Source: Marispirochaeta sp.
Lineage (GTDB): Bacteria; Spirochaetota; Spirochaetia; JC444; Marispirochaetaceae
NCBI RefSeq assembly: GCF_963668165.1
Contig: NZ_OY764209.1
Coordinates: 1,550,001-1,614,000 of the forward strand
Reading direction: 5' to 3'
Length of the DNA: 64,000 nucleotides
The notes under the pieces are model-generated. The model searched no databases. It was not told where the DNA came from and worked only from the letters and a program-made list of their open reading frames with translations. This document shows positions 42,568-51,900 of the stretch, piece by piece; position 1 is the stretch's first letter; each line of letters begins with the position of its first letter. Made by a program: the position numbers and the translations under genes.

Positions 42568-44681
42568 GCGGCGAAAGCGAGCACATGAAGAGCTTCGACT
42601 GGAAGATCGTGCGCCGTTTGGCGGGATACCTGAGGCCCTATAAAGTCCTTGCCCTTATTGCTGTGATTGCCCTTATGGCTGCAACTGTGGCGGAACTTGC
42701 AGGACCGGTTATCCTGCAGCGGACAATCGACCGGCACATTATGGGGTATTACCTGCGCTACAGTCCCCAAAACGATACCGGCCTGGAAGGTGTGGGCATC
42801 AAAGCTCTTCTTGATAATCCCGCGGTAGTGCCCGGTGAAGACGGCGTTTTCTATCTGCCCCAGGATGTTGCCTCTTCCATTTCCGGACAGGAAAAACACC
42901 GCCTTCTGGAAGCGGAAGCACTGGAGGAACGGGGCTGGTTTCTCGTTCAGCCCGACAATTATTCTGCGGGTGAATGGTCCCGGGTTCAGGCCTTGCTGGA
43001 CCCCAGGCATGGCGAGGTCCTGCGGGAAGGGGAGGCCTACGCCTTTGGCCGGGACCTGCTGGATTCTTTCGAGACGGGTGAGCGCAGGCTGCTGCGGCGC
43101 TCGGACAGACTCGGAATCGCACATAACGCCTGGATCTATCTGGCCCTGCTGGCGGGCAACCTGGTTTTTACTTTTCTGCAGATCTATATTATGGCCGCCC
43201 TGGGGCAGAACGTTATGCGGGATCTGCGGCTTTCGCTGCTGGGTCACCTGCTGCGGCAGGCTCTGGCCTATCTGCAGCGGACTCCGGTGGGAAGCCTGGT
43301 TTCCCGTCTCACCAGCGACGTGGATACCATCAACGAGCTTTTTGCGACTGTGGCTATCTCGTTTATCAAGAACTTCAGCCTCATGATCGGGGTTGTGGTC
43401 ACCCTCTATATAATGAATCCCAGGCTGGCAACCATCACCGTATTCTCCCTGCCGCCGGTTATTCTCGCTACCCTCTACTTTCGGGTCAAAGCCCGTAAGG
43501 CCTACCGGCTGGTACGTTCCGGCGTGGCGAAGGTTAACGCGTATCTCTCTGAGCACATCTCCGGTATGGAGGTTGTGCAGATGTTCGGTCGGGAGCAGGC
43601 GGTAAAAGAGGCCTTTGACAAGCGTAACGACGCGCTGTACGACGCCTCCATGAAGGAGCTTTTTGTATTTGCCCCTTTCCGGGCCTCTATCGATTTCCTG
43701 ACTACCATCTCGACCGGGGTCATTCTCTATTTCGGCGCCGGCATGTTTGTGGAACTGTCGGTCTCCCTGGGGGTGCTGATTGCCTTTATCAGCCTGATCA
43801 GGATGTTCTACCAGCCGGTAATGGACCTGTCGGAGAAGTTCACCATCATGCAGTCCGCCATGGCCGGAGGGGAGCGGATCTTCGGTATTCTGGACACCCA
43901 TCAGGAGGTCCCCGATACCGGCAGACGGAGAATCGACAATGTCCGGGGGGAGCTCCAGTTCCGGAAGGTCAATTTTTCCTATGTCCCCGACGAACCGGTG
44001 CTGAAGGACCTTTCCTTTACGGTGAATCCGGGAGAAACTGTGGCGGTTGTCGGCTACACCGGGGCCGGAAAGACCACCATTGCCAACCTGCTGACCCGCT
44101 TCTGGGATATTCAGCAGGGAGAGATTCTGATTGACGGCTTTAACATCAGGGATCTGCTCCTGGCAGACTTACGCCGCTTTATTCAGCCGGTGCAGCAGGA
44201 TGTGTTCCTTTTTTCCGGAACCATCGAAGAGAATATTACCCTGGGTGCATCAATCCCCAGGGAAGAGGTTGTCGACGCGGCGAAGATGGTGAATGCCCAC
44301 GGCTTTATTGAAAAGCTGCCCCGGGGCTACGATACCATGCTGCAGGAAAGGGGCAGCAACATCTCTACCGGACAAAAGCAGCTGATCTCTTTTGCCAGGG
44401 TAATTGCCCAGAACCCCAGGGTACTGATCCTGGACGAGGCGACCTCGAATGTGGATACTGAAACAGAGCGTCTTATCCAGAGCGCCCTCAAGGTTCTGCT
44501 GAAGGGCCGTACCTCCCTGGTTATTGCCCATCGTCTTTCCACAATCAAGAACGCGGATCGCATCCTGGTCCTGAGCCATGGGCACCTGGTGGAACAGGGA
44601 AGCCACGAGGAGCTTATTGCACTCAAAGGGCTGTACTACAACCTGTACCGGCTGCAGTACAGCGGTTCCGCGGCGGTTTAG
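42564..44681 (+). CDS. ABC exporter half-transporter with large external loop
   Basis: A 705-residue partner starting at GTG (42564, overlapping the previous stop). After the first membrane helix (LALIAVIALMAATVAELAG) comes an extra hydrophilic segment of about 130 residues (roughly 60-190) before the second helix (IYLALLAGNLVFTFLQIYIM), where normal exporters have a short loop. The nucleotide domain has Walker A VVGYTGAGKTTIANLL, a consensus Walker B VLILDEATSNVD, H-loop IAHRLST, and a divergent signature ISTGQKQLISFA. The canonical Glu here complements the Asp in the partner. The inserted loop would face the periplasm and may recognise substrate or a partner. Confidence 0.9.
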   Translation: MSGESEHMKSFDWKIVRRLAGYLRPYKVLALIAVIALMAATVAELAGPVILQRTIDRHIMGYYLRYSPQNDTGLEGVGIKALLDNPAVVPGEDGVFYLPQDVASSISGQEKHRLLEAEALEERGWFLVQPDNYSAGEWSRVQALLDPRHGEVLREGEAYAFGRDLLDSFETGERRLLRRSDRLGIAHNAWIYLALLAGNLVFTFLQIYIMAALGQNVMRDLRLSLLGHLLRQALAYLQRTPVGSLVSRLTSDVDTINELFATVAISFIKNFSLMIGVVVTLYIMNPRLATITVFSLPPVILATLYFRVKARKAYRLVRSGVAKVNAYLSEHISGMEVVQMFGREQAVKEAFDKRNDALYDASMKELFVFAPFRASIDFLTTISTGVILYFGAGMFVELSVSLGVLIAFISLIRMFYQPVMDLSEKFTIMQSAMAGGERIFGILDTHQEVPDTGRRRIDNVRGELQFRKVNFSYVPDEPVLKDLSFTVNPGETVAVVGYTGAGKTTIANLLTRFWDIQQGEILIDGFNIRDLLLADLRRFIQPVQQDVFLFSGTIEENITLGASIPREEVVDAAKMVNAHGFIEKLPRGYDTMLQERGSNISTGQKQLISFARVIAQNPRVLILDEATSNVDTETERLIQSALKVLLKGRTSLVIAHRLSTIKNADRILVLSHGHLVEQGSHEELIALKGLYYNLYRLQYSGSAAV

Positions 44682-44690
44682 AGGCGTCGG

Positions 44691-45551
44691 ATGCGGGTTA
44701 TTCTGCTAAAAGACGGGGATCCCTTTGCTAACCTGGCGGCGGAACGGCTTCTGTTTGAAGAAGGTTCGGCTGAAGAGAGTCTCCTGCTGTATGTAAATAA
44801 ACCATGTGTGGTTATCGGCCGTTCCCAGAACCCCTTTGCAGAAGCCGACCTGCGGGCCCTGCGGCAGTACGGGATGCCCCTTGTGCGGCGTTATACCGGA
44901 GGCGGAACAGTCTACCATGATCCCGGGAATCTGAATTATACTTTTATTCAAAACCGCCATGGGTATGACAAGTTTGAGAACTCCGGCCGTATCCTCAAAG
45001 CTCTTGCAGACCTGGGGATTGCTGCTGAAGTAACAGAACGGAACGACCTGGTCATTGGTAAAAGGAAATTCTCGGGCAGCGCCTACCGGCTTACAAAGGA
45101 GAAAGCCCTTCACCATGGCACTTTGCTTGTTTCTTCGGACCTTTCCCTGTTGCATTCCGCACTCAAGCCGAGCTTTCGGCGGATAGAAGGAAAAGGCGTG
45201 CTGTCTGTCAGGTCGCCGGTGATCTGTCTCAACGATATTATTCCGGGACTTACGGTGGAGCTTGTTATTGATGCCCTGGTGCGGCACTTTAACCATGGGG
45301 TATGGGAGGAGGTTCCTCCGGATGGCGAGCTCTATATACGCAGCAGGACTCAGGCCGAAAATTTCTCCGCCTGGGAGTGGGTATTCGGCCGGACGCCACA
45401 CTTCTCGTTTGAGCTTTTTATCGAAGACCGGAATATGCGAGTTGATGTGGTGAACGGAAGAATCACGAAATCATCACCTCCTGGAATCGGTGAGCTTTTC
45501 GGAAAAAAAGTCGATCAGTTATGGAACCATGAGGGCCTCTCCGTCGACTAA
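44691..45551 (+). CDS. lplA: Lipoate-protein ligase A-type protein
   Basis: A 286-residue protein of the LplA/LipB superfamily, which attaches lipoate to lysines of lipoyl domains. The signature RRYTGGGTVYHDPGNLNYTF and the substrate-binding Lys segment LVIGKRKFSGSAYRLT are intact, followed by HHGTLLVSSDLSLL and a C-terminal accessory part. It could serve the lipoyl domain of the fusion protein at 14860 and any glycine-cleavage H protein. It follows the exporter by 9 bp and is probably in the same transcript, though no functional link to export is evident. Confidence 0.88.
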   Translation: MRVILLKDGDPFANLAAERLLFEEGSAEESLLLYVNKPCVVIGRSQNPFAEADLRALRQYGMPLVRRYTGGGTVYHDPGNLNYTFIQNRHGYDKFENSGRILKALADLGIAAEVTERNDLVIGKRKFSGSAYRLTKEKALHHGTLLVSSDLSLLHSALKPSFRRIEGKGVLSVRSPVICLNDIIPGLTVELVIDALVRHFNHGVWEEVPPDGELYIRSRTQAENFSAWEWVFGRTPHFSFELFIEDRNMRVDVVNGRITKSSPPGIGELFGKKVDQLWNHEGLSVD

Positions 45552-45585
45552 TAAACAGGTTAAATGAGCCGGGAGGTGTAATACC

Positions 45586-46122
45586 ATGAAAAATATTCTT
45601 ACAGCCTTTCTTATTGTGATTGTTTGTGCAGGAGTGGCTGCAGCCCAGGAATTGCAGGATGAGGAGATCCTTAAGAGGATGAATGTTCCTGAGGCCACGA
45701 TGGAAAAGCTTCGGGAGTTGGATCGGGAAACGATGGCGCTTGTAAGAACGGCAGGCGCGGAACAGAAGTTACTCCAGGCCAGACTTGAGAGGTTGCTATT
45801 GGAGAGAGATCCGGATATGAAGCAGATCGAAGCGCTGCTTCGGGAGTCTCTGGAGCTGAAACTGAATGTTGAGTTGAAAAATATAGAACGTATCAGAGAG
45901 ATGCAGAGGCTTCTCGGGGAAGAGCAGTGGATGGACTACCTGCGATACCGTAATGAGTATCGCCAGAGAACATCCAGTCGTACAGGGGAAATCCCTTCCG
46001 GCAACGAACCGGCGGAAACTCGGGAATCCCGTTCATCCCGCAATTCCGGTGAAAGTTCTAATGCGGGAAGCAGCGGTGGTTCGGGCTCATCGAGGTCCTC
46101 AGGGGCTTCAGGCCGGCGATAG
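45586..46122 (+). CDS. Exported Spy/CpxP-like helical protein with Ser/Gly tail
   Basis: A 178-residue protein with a signal peptide (NILTAFLIVIVCAGVAAA), then about 100 residues of charged helices rich in Glu, Leu and Arg (ELDRETMALVRTAGAEQKLL; LGEEQWMDYLRYRNEYRQRT) similar in pattern to Spy/CpxP/ZraP periplasmic chaperones or metal sensors. The tail, from about residue 140, is low-complexity Ser, Gly and Arg. It precedes an ECF sigma factor by 6 bp, so it may be the envelope-side sensor or target of that system (inferred). GGAGGTG lies before the ATG. Confidence 0.75.
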   Translation: MKNILTAFLIVIVCAGVAAAQELQDEEILKRMNVPEATMEKLRELDRETMALVRTAGAEQKLLQARLERLLLERDPDMKQIEALLRESLELKLNVELKNIERIREMQRLLGEEQWMDYLRYRNEYRQRTSSRTGEIPSGNEPAETRESRSSRNSGESSNAGSSGGSGSSRSSGASGRR

Positions 46123-46128
46123 TTTTCT

Positions 46129-46725
46129 GTGTCTGACTCTGACCTGATCAAGCGATTTGTAGACTCGGGAGACGAGGCCGCGTTTGCAGAACTCGTCTCC
46201 CGGCATCGGCGGTTTGTTCGGCGGATAATCTTTGGTGTTTTTGGCGGCTGGCCAGATGAAGCGGACGAAACGGAGCAGGAAGTTCTGATCGCCCTCGCTG
46301 AGGGGCTCGGGAAATTTTCTCACGCGGCAGAGTTCACCACGTATCTGTACCGGCTGACATGGAACAAAGGGGTGGATCATCTTCGTTCTCTTGCCAGAAG
46401 ACGCAAACGTCTTGTCTATACTGTTCCGGATATTACAGATTTCTTGAGTCCCGAGCAACGCAGTATAAATGCAGAGGACCGTCATTTTTTGTATATGGTT
46501 CTCCGCCGAATGAAAGAGAAAGAGCGCAGCCTTATTATGTTGAAAGAGATCGAAGGTTTTCCGCTAAAGGATGTGGCTGAACTTATGGGGCTTCCGGAAG
46601 GAACCGCCAAGTCACGGCTGCATCGGGCCAGGAATAAAATGATAAAAACCGCTAATCGTATACTGCGCGAGCATGGAGAAAACAATGAAATGCGTAGAAT
46701 GGAAGAAGATACAAGACGAGCTTGA
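46129..46725 (+). CDS. ECF-family RNA polymerase sigma factor
   Basis: A 198-residue ECF sigma factor, starting at GTG. Region 2 covers AAFAELVSRHRRFVRRIIFG, DETEQEVLIALAEGLGKFSH and TTYLYRLTWNKGVDHLRSLA (-10 recognition); region 4 covers IMLKEIEGFPLKDVAELMGL and GTAKSRLHRARNKMIK (-35 recognition). Its end overlaps the start of the anti-sigma gene by 41 bp, so the two are made together. Target promoters are not evident in the window. There is no clear ribosome site at the GTG, so coupling to the Spy-like gene is likely. Confidence 0.88.
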   Translation: MSDSDLIKRFVDSGDEAAFAELVSRHRRFVRRIIFGVFGGWPDEADETEQEVLIALAEGLGKFSHAAEFTTYLYRLTWNKGVDHLRSLARRRKRLVYTVPDITDFLSPEQRSINAEDRHFLYMVLRRMKEKERSLIMLKEIEGFPLKDVAELMGLPEGTAKSRLHRARNKMIKTANRILREHGENNEMRRMEEDTRRA

Positions 46726-47083
46726 TGCAGGTCAGGGTTTTTCCGCCGCTGTCCAAGATCATCTAACAGGGTGTCCACGATGTTCCCGGAACCTTGAGGT
46801 CTATCGCCGCTTGATCAAGAGCTATGAAAAAGAAGCGGCCTCTCCTTCCTTTGACCGGAATCCTGTTTATGCCATTGCCTCCCGCCGAAAACCCGCGTTG
46901 CTTTCTGTAGCAGCAGTTTTTGTGTTTATGATTGTGGCCGGAGGTTTGCTGGCTGTGCCCCATTTTCAGGATAAAGCTTTACGTCAGGAGTATTCCCGGG
47001 AAATCTCCGAATCGCTTATCGACGGCGGTCTTTTCGAGTATGCCCAAGCAAATGATCCCGGATACGAGAGCAGCTGGTTTTAA
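46685..47083 (+). CDS. Zinc-finger anti-sigma factor, single-pass membrane
   Basis: A 132-residue protein: an N-terminal cytoplasmic zinc-binding anti-sigma segment with HxxxCxxC (DHLTGCPRCSRN, residues 25-36), a linker, one membrane helix (ALLSVAAVFVFMIVAGGLLA, about 74-93) and a short exported tail ending in ANDPGYESSWF. Such proteins hold the ECF factor at the membrane until an envelope signal leads to release. The ATG at 46685 has GGAG and is preferred over one four codons earlier. Confidence 0.85.
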   Translation: MKCVEWKKIQDELDAGQGFSAAVQDHLTGCPRCSRNLEVYRRLIKSYEKEAASPSFDRNPVYAIASRRKPALLSVAAVFVFMIVAGGLLAVPHFQDKALRQEYSREISESLIDGGLFEYAQANDPGYESSWF

Positions 47084-47091
47084 AACAGACG

Positions 47092-47113
47092 TGACCTCCG
47101 CAGGCGGAGGTCA
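47092..47113 (-). terminator. Hairpin between convergent anti-sigma and hydA genes
   Basis: A perfect inverted repeat TGACCTCCGC-AG-GCGGAGGTCA lies between the two stops (47083 and 47137). On the minus strand it is followed by CGTCTGTTTT, a modest T run, so it probably ends the hyd operon; on the plus strand there is no T run. Confidence 0.6.
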
Positions 47114-47136
47114 GCGTCGTCTATCACATAATCCCG

Positions 47137-48912
47137 CTACTGCACTACCTCCCGGGCGTTATAATGGGTGTGAAGCAGATGGTGGGAACGTTCGCTCAAG
47201 GGTTCTCCCAGGTACTCTTTGTAGATCTGGGTGATCGCCGGATTCTCATGGGACTTCCGCATAGCCTTGCCTTCGTCCTCCTTGTAGATCGCCTCGATTC
47301 TTTTCTGCCTGACCGAGTCGTCGGTAAAGCGGGGTTGACCGCCGCCGCCGATACAGCCGCCGGGACAGGTCATGATCTCCACAAAGTGGTAGTCTCCCTT
47401 TCCGGCCTGGATGAGGTCCAGAAGTTTTCCTGCATTCCCAAGGCCGTGGGCAACGGCAACCCGGACCTCGACCTCTTCAAGAAAATCGTATTCCGGCTTG
47501 ACGTTTTCCAGTACCAGTGAGGCCTCCTTTATGCCTTCAAGACCCGCCAGCGGTGTCACGTGCAGGTTCTCTCCCGGCAGGGGACGTCCGGTAACCAGCT
47601 CGTAAACAGTCCGCAGGGCCGCTTCCATGACACCCCCGGTGTTGGCAAAGATGTCCGCGGCTCCGGTGGAGAGCCCCAGGGGAGCATCCATCTGTCCGTC
47701 GGGAAGTTCGGTAAAAGCGATCCCGGCGCCTTTAATCATTCTGGCAAGTTCCCGGGTGGTCAGTACATAGTCGACATCCTGCACCCCGGATGACCGCATC
47801 TCCGGCCGCAGGGCTTCAAATTTTTTGGCGGTGCAGGGCATTACAGAGACCACGGTAATCTCATCGGCGCTTTTCCCGATTTTCTCGGCGTAGTAGGTCT
47901 TGGCAATGGCGCCGAACATCTGCTGCGGAGATTTGCAGGATGAGATGTTGGGGATCATCTCGGGGTAGTAATACTCCAGGTACTTTATCCAGCCGGGAGA
48001 ACAGGAAGAAAACTGGGGCAGAGCGATTTTTTCCTGGTTCTTTAATAATTTGGTCAAACGCATTAAGAGCTCGCTTCCTTCTTCCATGATTGTAAGGTCA
48101 GCGGCGAAGTTGGTGTCGAATACCGCGTCAAATCCCATGGCCCGGAGGGCGCTCACCATTTTACCTGTTACAAGGGTTCCGGGTTCAAGGCCGAACTCTT
48201 CTCCCAGAGCCGCCCGGATTGCCGGAGCGGTCTGCACTACCACATGCTGCGCGGGATCGTCCAGGGCTGTCCAGACCGCGTCTATATGGTTGTGTTCGGT
48301 AATGGCCCCCACCGGGCAGACCGCGGCGCACTGTCCGCACTGCACGCAGGCGACGCTGTCCAGGGGACGGCTGAAGGCCGGACCAATAAGCGTGGCAAAG
48401 CCCCGGTATTGAGGAAACAGGGCTCCCACTGCCTGAACCTCGTTACAGACGGTAACGCAGCGCCGGCACTTTATACATTTCCCGGCGTCCCTATCCAGGG
48501 CAGGGGTGGAATCGTCGATGGCGGGCTCCAGCCGTTGGCCGGTAAACCGTTCCTGCTCAATCCCCAGCTCCAGCGCGAGGGCCTTGAGCTCACAATTCTC
48601 GCCGCGGTCGCAGTATTTACAGTCACCGTTGTGTTCGCTCAGGAGAAGTTCTACCACCATGCGGCGGGCTTCCCGTACCCGGCGGCTGTTGGTTTGTATC
48701 TTCATTCCGTCCTGTACCGGGGTGGCGCAGGACGGCATAAGGGTCTTTGCTCCTTCAATCTCCACAATACAGACCCTGCAGGCTCCCAGGGGGGACTTTC
48801 CTTCCAGAAAACAGAGGCTTGGAATGTTGATTCCGATTTTCCGTGCTGCCTCGAGAACTGTCATGTTTCTGCTGACGCTGACCGGGATTGAGTTAATGGT
48901 GATGTTATACAC
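47137..48912 (-). CDS. hydA: [FeFe] hydrogenase catalytic subunit HydA
   Basis: 591 residues from a GTG start (48912) with AGGAGG upstream, overlapping the hydB stop by 8 bp. In order: a plant-type [2Fe-2S] domain (CFLEGKSPLGACRVCIVEIE), the His-Cys3 cluster motif (EHNGDCKYCDRGENC), two [4Fe-4S] motifs (CIKCRRCVTVC; CVQCGQCAAVCPVG) and the H-cluster domain with L1 FSSCSPGWIKYLEYYYPEM, L2 VSVMPCTAKKFEA and L3 EIMTCPGGCIGGGGQP. All H-cluster cysteines are present, so it should make or use H2. Sequences with SCSPGW are common in NAD-linked, electron-bifurcating enzymes. It lacks the C-terminal [2Fe-2S] domain of the Thermotoga protein. No maturases HydE/F/G lie in the window. Confidence 0.93.
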   Translation of the reverse strand: MYNITINSIPVSVSRNMTVLEAARKIGINIPSLCFLEGKSPLGACRVCIVEIEGAKTLMPSCATPVQDGMKIQTNSRRVREARRMVVELLLSEHNGDCKYCDRGENCELKALALELGIEQERFTGQRLEPAIDDSTPALDRDAGKCIKCRRCVTVCNEVQAVGALFPQYRGFATLIGPAFSRPLDSVACVQCGQCAAVCPVGAITEHNHIDAVWTALDDPAQHVVVQTAPAIRAALGEEFGLEPGTLVTGKMVSALRAMGFDAVFDTNFAADLTIMEEGSELLMRLTKLLKNQEKIALPQFSSCSPGWIKYLEYYYPEMIPNISSCKSPQQMFGAIAKTYYAEKIGKSADEITVVSVMPCTAKKFEALRPEMRSSGVQDVDYVLTTRELARMIKGAGIAFTELPDGQMDAPLGLSTGAADIFANTGGVMEAALRTVYELVTGRPLPGENLHVTPLAGLEGIKEASLVLENVKPEYDFLEEVEVRVAVAHGLGNAGKLLDLIQAGKGDYHFVEIMTCPGGCIGGGGQPRFTDDSVRQKRIEAIYKEDEGKAMRKSHENPAITQIYKEYLGEPLSERSHHLLHTHYNAREVVQ

Positions 48913-51900
48913 GGGCTGCCTCCTTTTCTTCTGTTTGCTGGCGTACGGGGGTTTTACCATAATCGCAGCGCAGACAGCGGCCGCACTGACGCATGGCGGA
49001 CGCTTCTGTCCAGCAGAGTTCGACCTCGTCAAAGTTTGATCTTCTCCGTTCCACATCTATTGTAGGCAGTTTCTCCCTGGGGTAGGGTACCGGATCCTCA
49101 TCAGGATCGTAGGCGGTGTCGTTCTCCCATTCCTCCCGCCAGAAGGCGTGGTTTTCTCCTGTAAGATATTCGTCCATGCCGACGGCGGCCCGTTCTCCCG
49201 CACCAATAGCCGAGACAACCGATGATGGACCGGATGCCATGTCGCCTCCCGCATAGATCCAGGGGACCGAGGTTTGGCCGTTGGTAGGATTGGCGGCGAT
49301 AAAGCGGTCGTTCTGTGTTTCTACCGGCAGGGAGCCGAGTACCGGCTTGGGGTCCAGCCGCTGGCCGATGGCAATAATAATCTGGTCTGCCGGTATGAAC
49401 TCCGCTTCTTCCTGGGCTGCCTTGGGGCCGCGTCGTCCGGTTCGGTCAAAATCACCCAGGGTCATGGGCAGACAGCGGAGACCGTTGACCTTGCCGCCGC
49501 TGTCTTTGACTATTTCTACCGGCTGAATCAGGGTTCTCAATGCGACCCCTTCGTGGAGGGCCTCTTCCAGCTCTTCCGCATAGGCGGGCATCTGTTCCTG
49601 GCTGCGGCGGTAGAGGATAGTGACCTCATCTGCTTCAAGTCGGATTGCCGTCCGTGCCGCATCTACCGCGGCGTTCCCGCCGCCTATAACGATAACTCTG
49701 CGGCCGACCGGGACCGATCCGCGGATATTGTATTCCCGCAAAAAGGGTACAGCCTGCACAACGCCTTCCGAATCTTCTCCGGTAACTCCCAAAGGAAGAT
49801 TCTCCGGGGCTCCCAGGGCAAGAAAGACCGCTTCATACCCCTGCTCCTTCAGTCCTTCCAGGGTAAAATCTTTGCCCAGGCGCTGTTCGGTATGGATCCT
49901 GACACCCATGCGTTCGATCATGCGCACCTCCCTTGCCAGGGTCTCCCGCGGCAGCCTGTAGGCAGGAATTGTCTGGGACAGCATTCCGCCGGGGCGGGAT
50001 TCCGCTTCGAAGATCTCCGGTTTGTAACCCAGCCGCGCCAGGAAATATCCGCAGGAGAGCCCTGCAGGTCCTGCGCCGATAATAGCGACTTTACGCTTTT
50101 CGTTCTCGGGATTCTCCCGGACTTCAGGGCTCTGGATGGTAACCTCCTGCTCAACCAGGAAGCGTTTGATTCCACGGATCGAGACCGGTTCGTCCAGGGT
50201 TGAGCGGCGGCAATGATCCTCGCAGGTGTGAAAACAGACCCGGGCGCAGACAGCGGCAAAGGGATTGCGTTCCCTGTGCAGCTTGAGGGCTTCGGCATAA
50301 CGCTTCTCCCGCACCAGGGAGACAAAACCGGGGATGTCCACATTGGCGGGACAGGCACTCTGGCATGGTGCCCGGACGAGTCCCGGACAGACCCCGGCTT
50401 CACAGTGCTTCCGCCGTATGTGGTCCTCGTACTCGTGACGGAAATGGCGTATCGTTGAGAGGACCGGGTTCGGGGCGGTCTGTCCCAGGCCGCAGAGGGA
50501 TGTCTCCTTTATCATGGTCCCCAGTTCGATCAGGCGCTCAATGTCTCCCTCTTCTCCATTTCCTTCGCATATACGGTCCAGAATCTCGAGCATGCGCTTG
50601 GTACCGACCCGACAGGGAACGCACTTGCCGCAGGACTCCTCCTGGACAAACTCCAGAAAGAACCGTGCCACATCCACCATGCAGGTGTCCTCGTCCATTA
50701 CGATCAGTCCGCCGGAGCCCATTATTGCTCCCAGTTCCGCCAGGTTTTCGTAATCCAGGGGAACTGACAGATGCTCACGTGGTATACAGCCTCCCGAGGG
50801 ACCGCCAATCTGGGCGGCTTTATAGTTCTTGCCGTTTTTTATGCCTCCGCCGATATCGTAGATCAGCTCTCCCAGGGAAGTCCCTATGGGGACTTCCACC
50901 AGCCCGCTGGTTTCGATTGCCCCCGCCAGGGCAAATACCTTGGTTCCGGAGCTCTTTTCTGTACCGATGGCAGCATACTTTTCGGGACCAGTCATAAGAA
51001 TGGCAGGAACATTGGCGTAGGTTTCTACATTGTTCAGCAGTGTGGGCTTCTGCCAGAGTCCTTTCTGGGCGGGAAAGGGAGGCCGGGGACGGGGTTCGCC
51101 CCGCTTGCCTTCGATGGAGTTGATCAGGGCCGTCTCTTCGCCGCATACAAAGGCGCCGGAACCCATTCTTATGGACAGGTCAAAGGAGAATCCGGTGTTC
51201 AGGATGTTTTCTCCCAGCAGTCCGGCCTCTCTTGCCTGTTCAAGAGCTTTCTGGAGTCGTGATACAGCTAAGGGGTATTCGGCACGGACATAGACAAAGC
51301 CTTCCCTGGCCCCGATGGCATAGGCGCCAATCGCCATACCCTCGATCAGACTGTGGGGGTCTCCTTCAAGGACGCTGCGGTCCATGAAGGCGCCGGGGTC
51401 TCCCTCGTCGGCGTTACAGAGAATATACTTAAGCTCTCCCTCGGCTTTTCTGGTGAATTCCCACTTCATCCAGGTAGGAAAACCGGCTCCGCCGCGCCCC
51501 TTGAGGCCGGATATCTTCATTGCCTGAATTACCGCTTCCGGTTTCATGCCTGTCAGGACTTTTGCCAGGGCGGAATAGCCCTCTTCGGCGTAATAGTCTT
51601 CAATCCTGCCTGGATCAATGCGACCGCAGTTTCTTAAAACAATTTTCTTCTGGTTTCTGAAAAAGTCGATTGCGTCAAGTTTCGGTGCCTCCTCCTGTGA
51701 GGCGGCGTTCCGATGAATCAGACGGTGCAGTATGGTCTTTTCAATAAAATGGGTGGTCACAATATCATCGGCATCTTCGGGGCTTACCTTTTCGTAAACC
51801 ACCTTTTCCGGGTGAATCATGATAACCGGTCCGGCTGCGCAGGGCCCCATGCAGCCGGTCTCTTTAACAGGAATTGAAACATTGTGCCGTTCAAGGGCTT

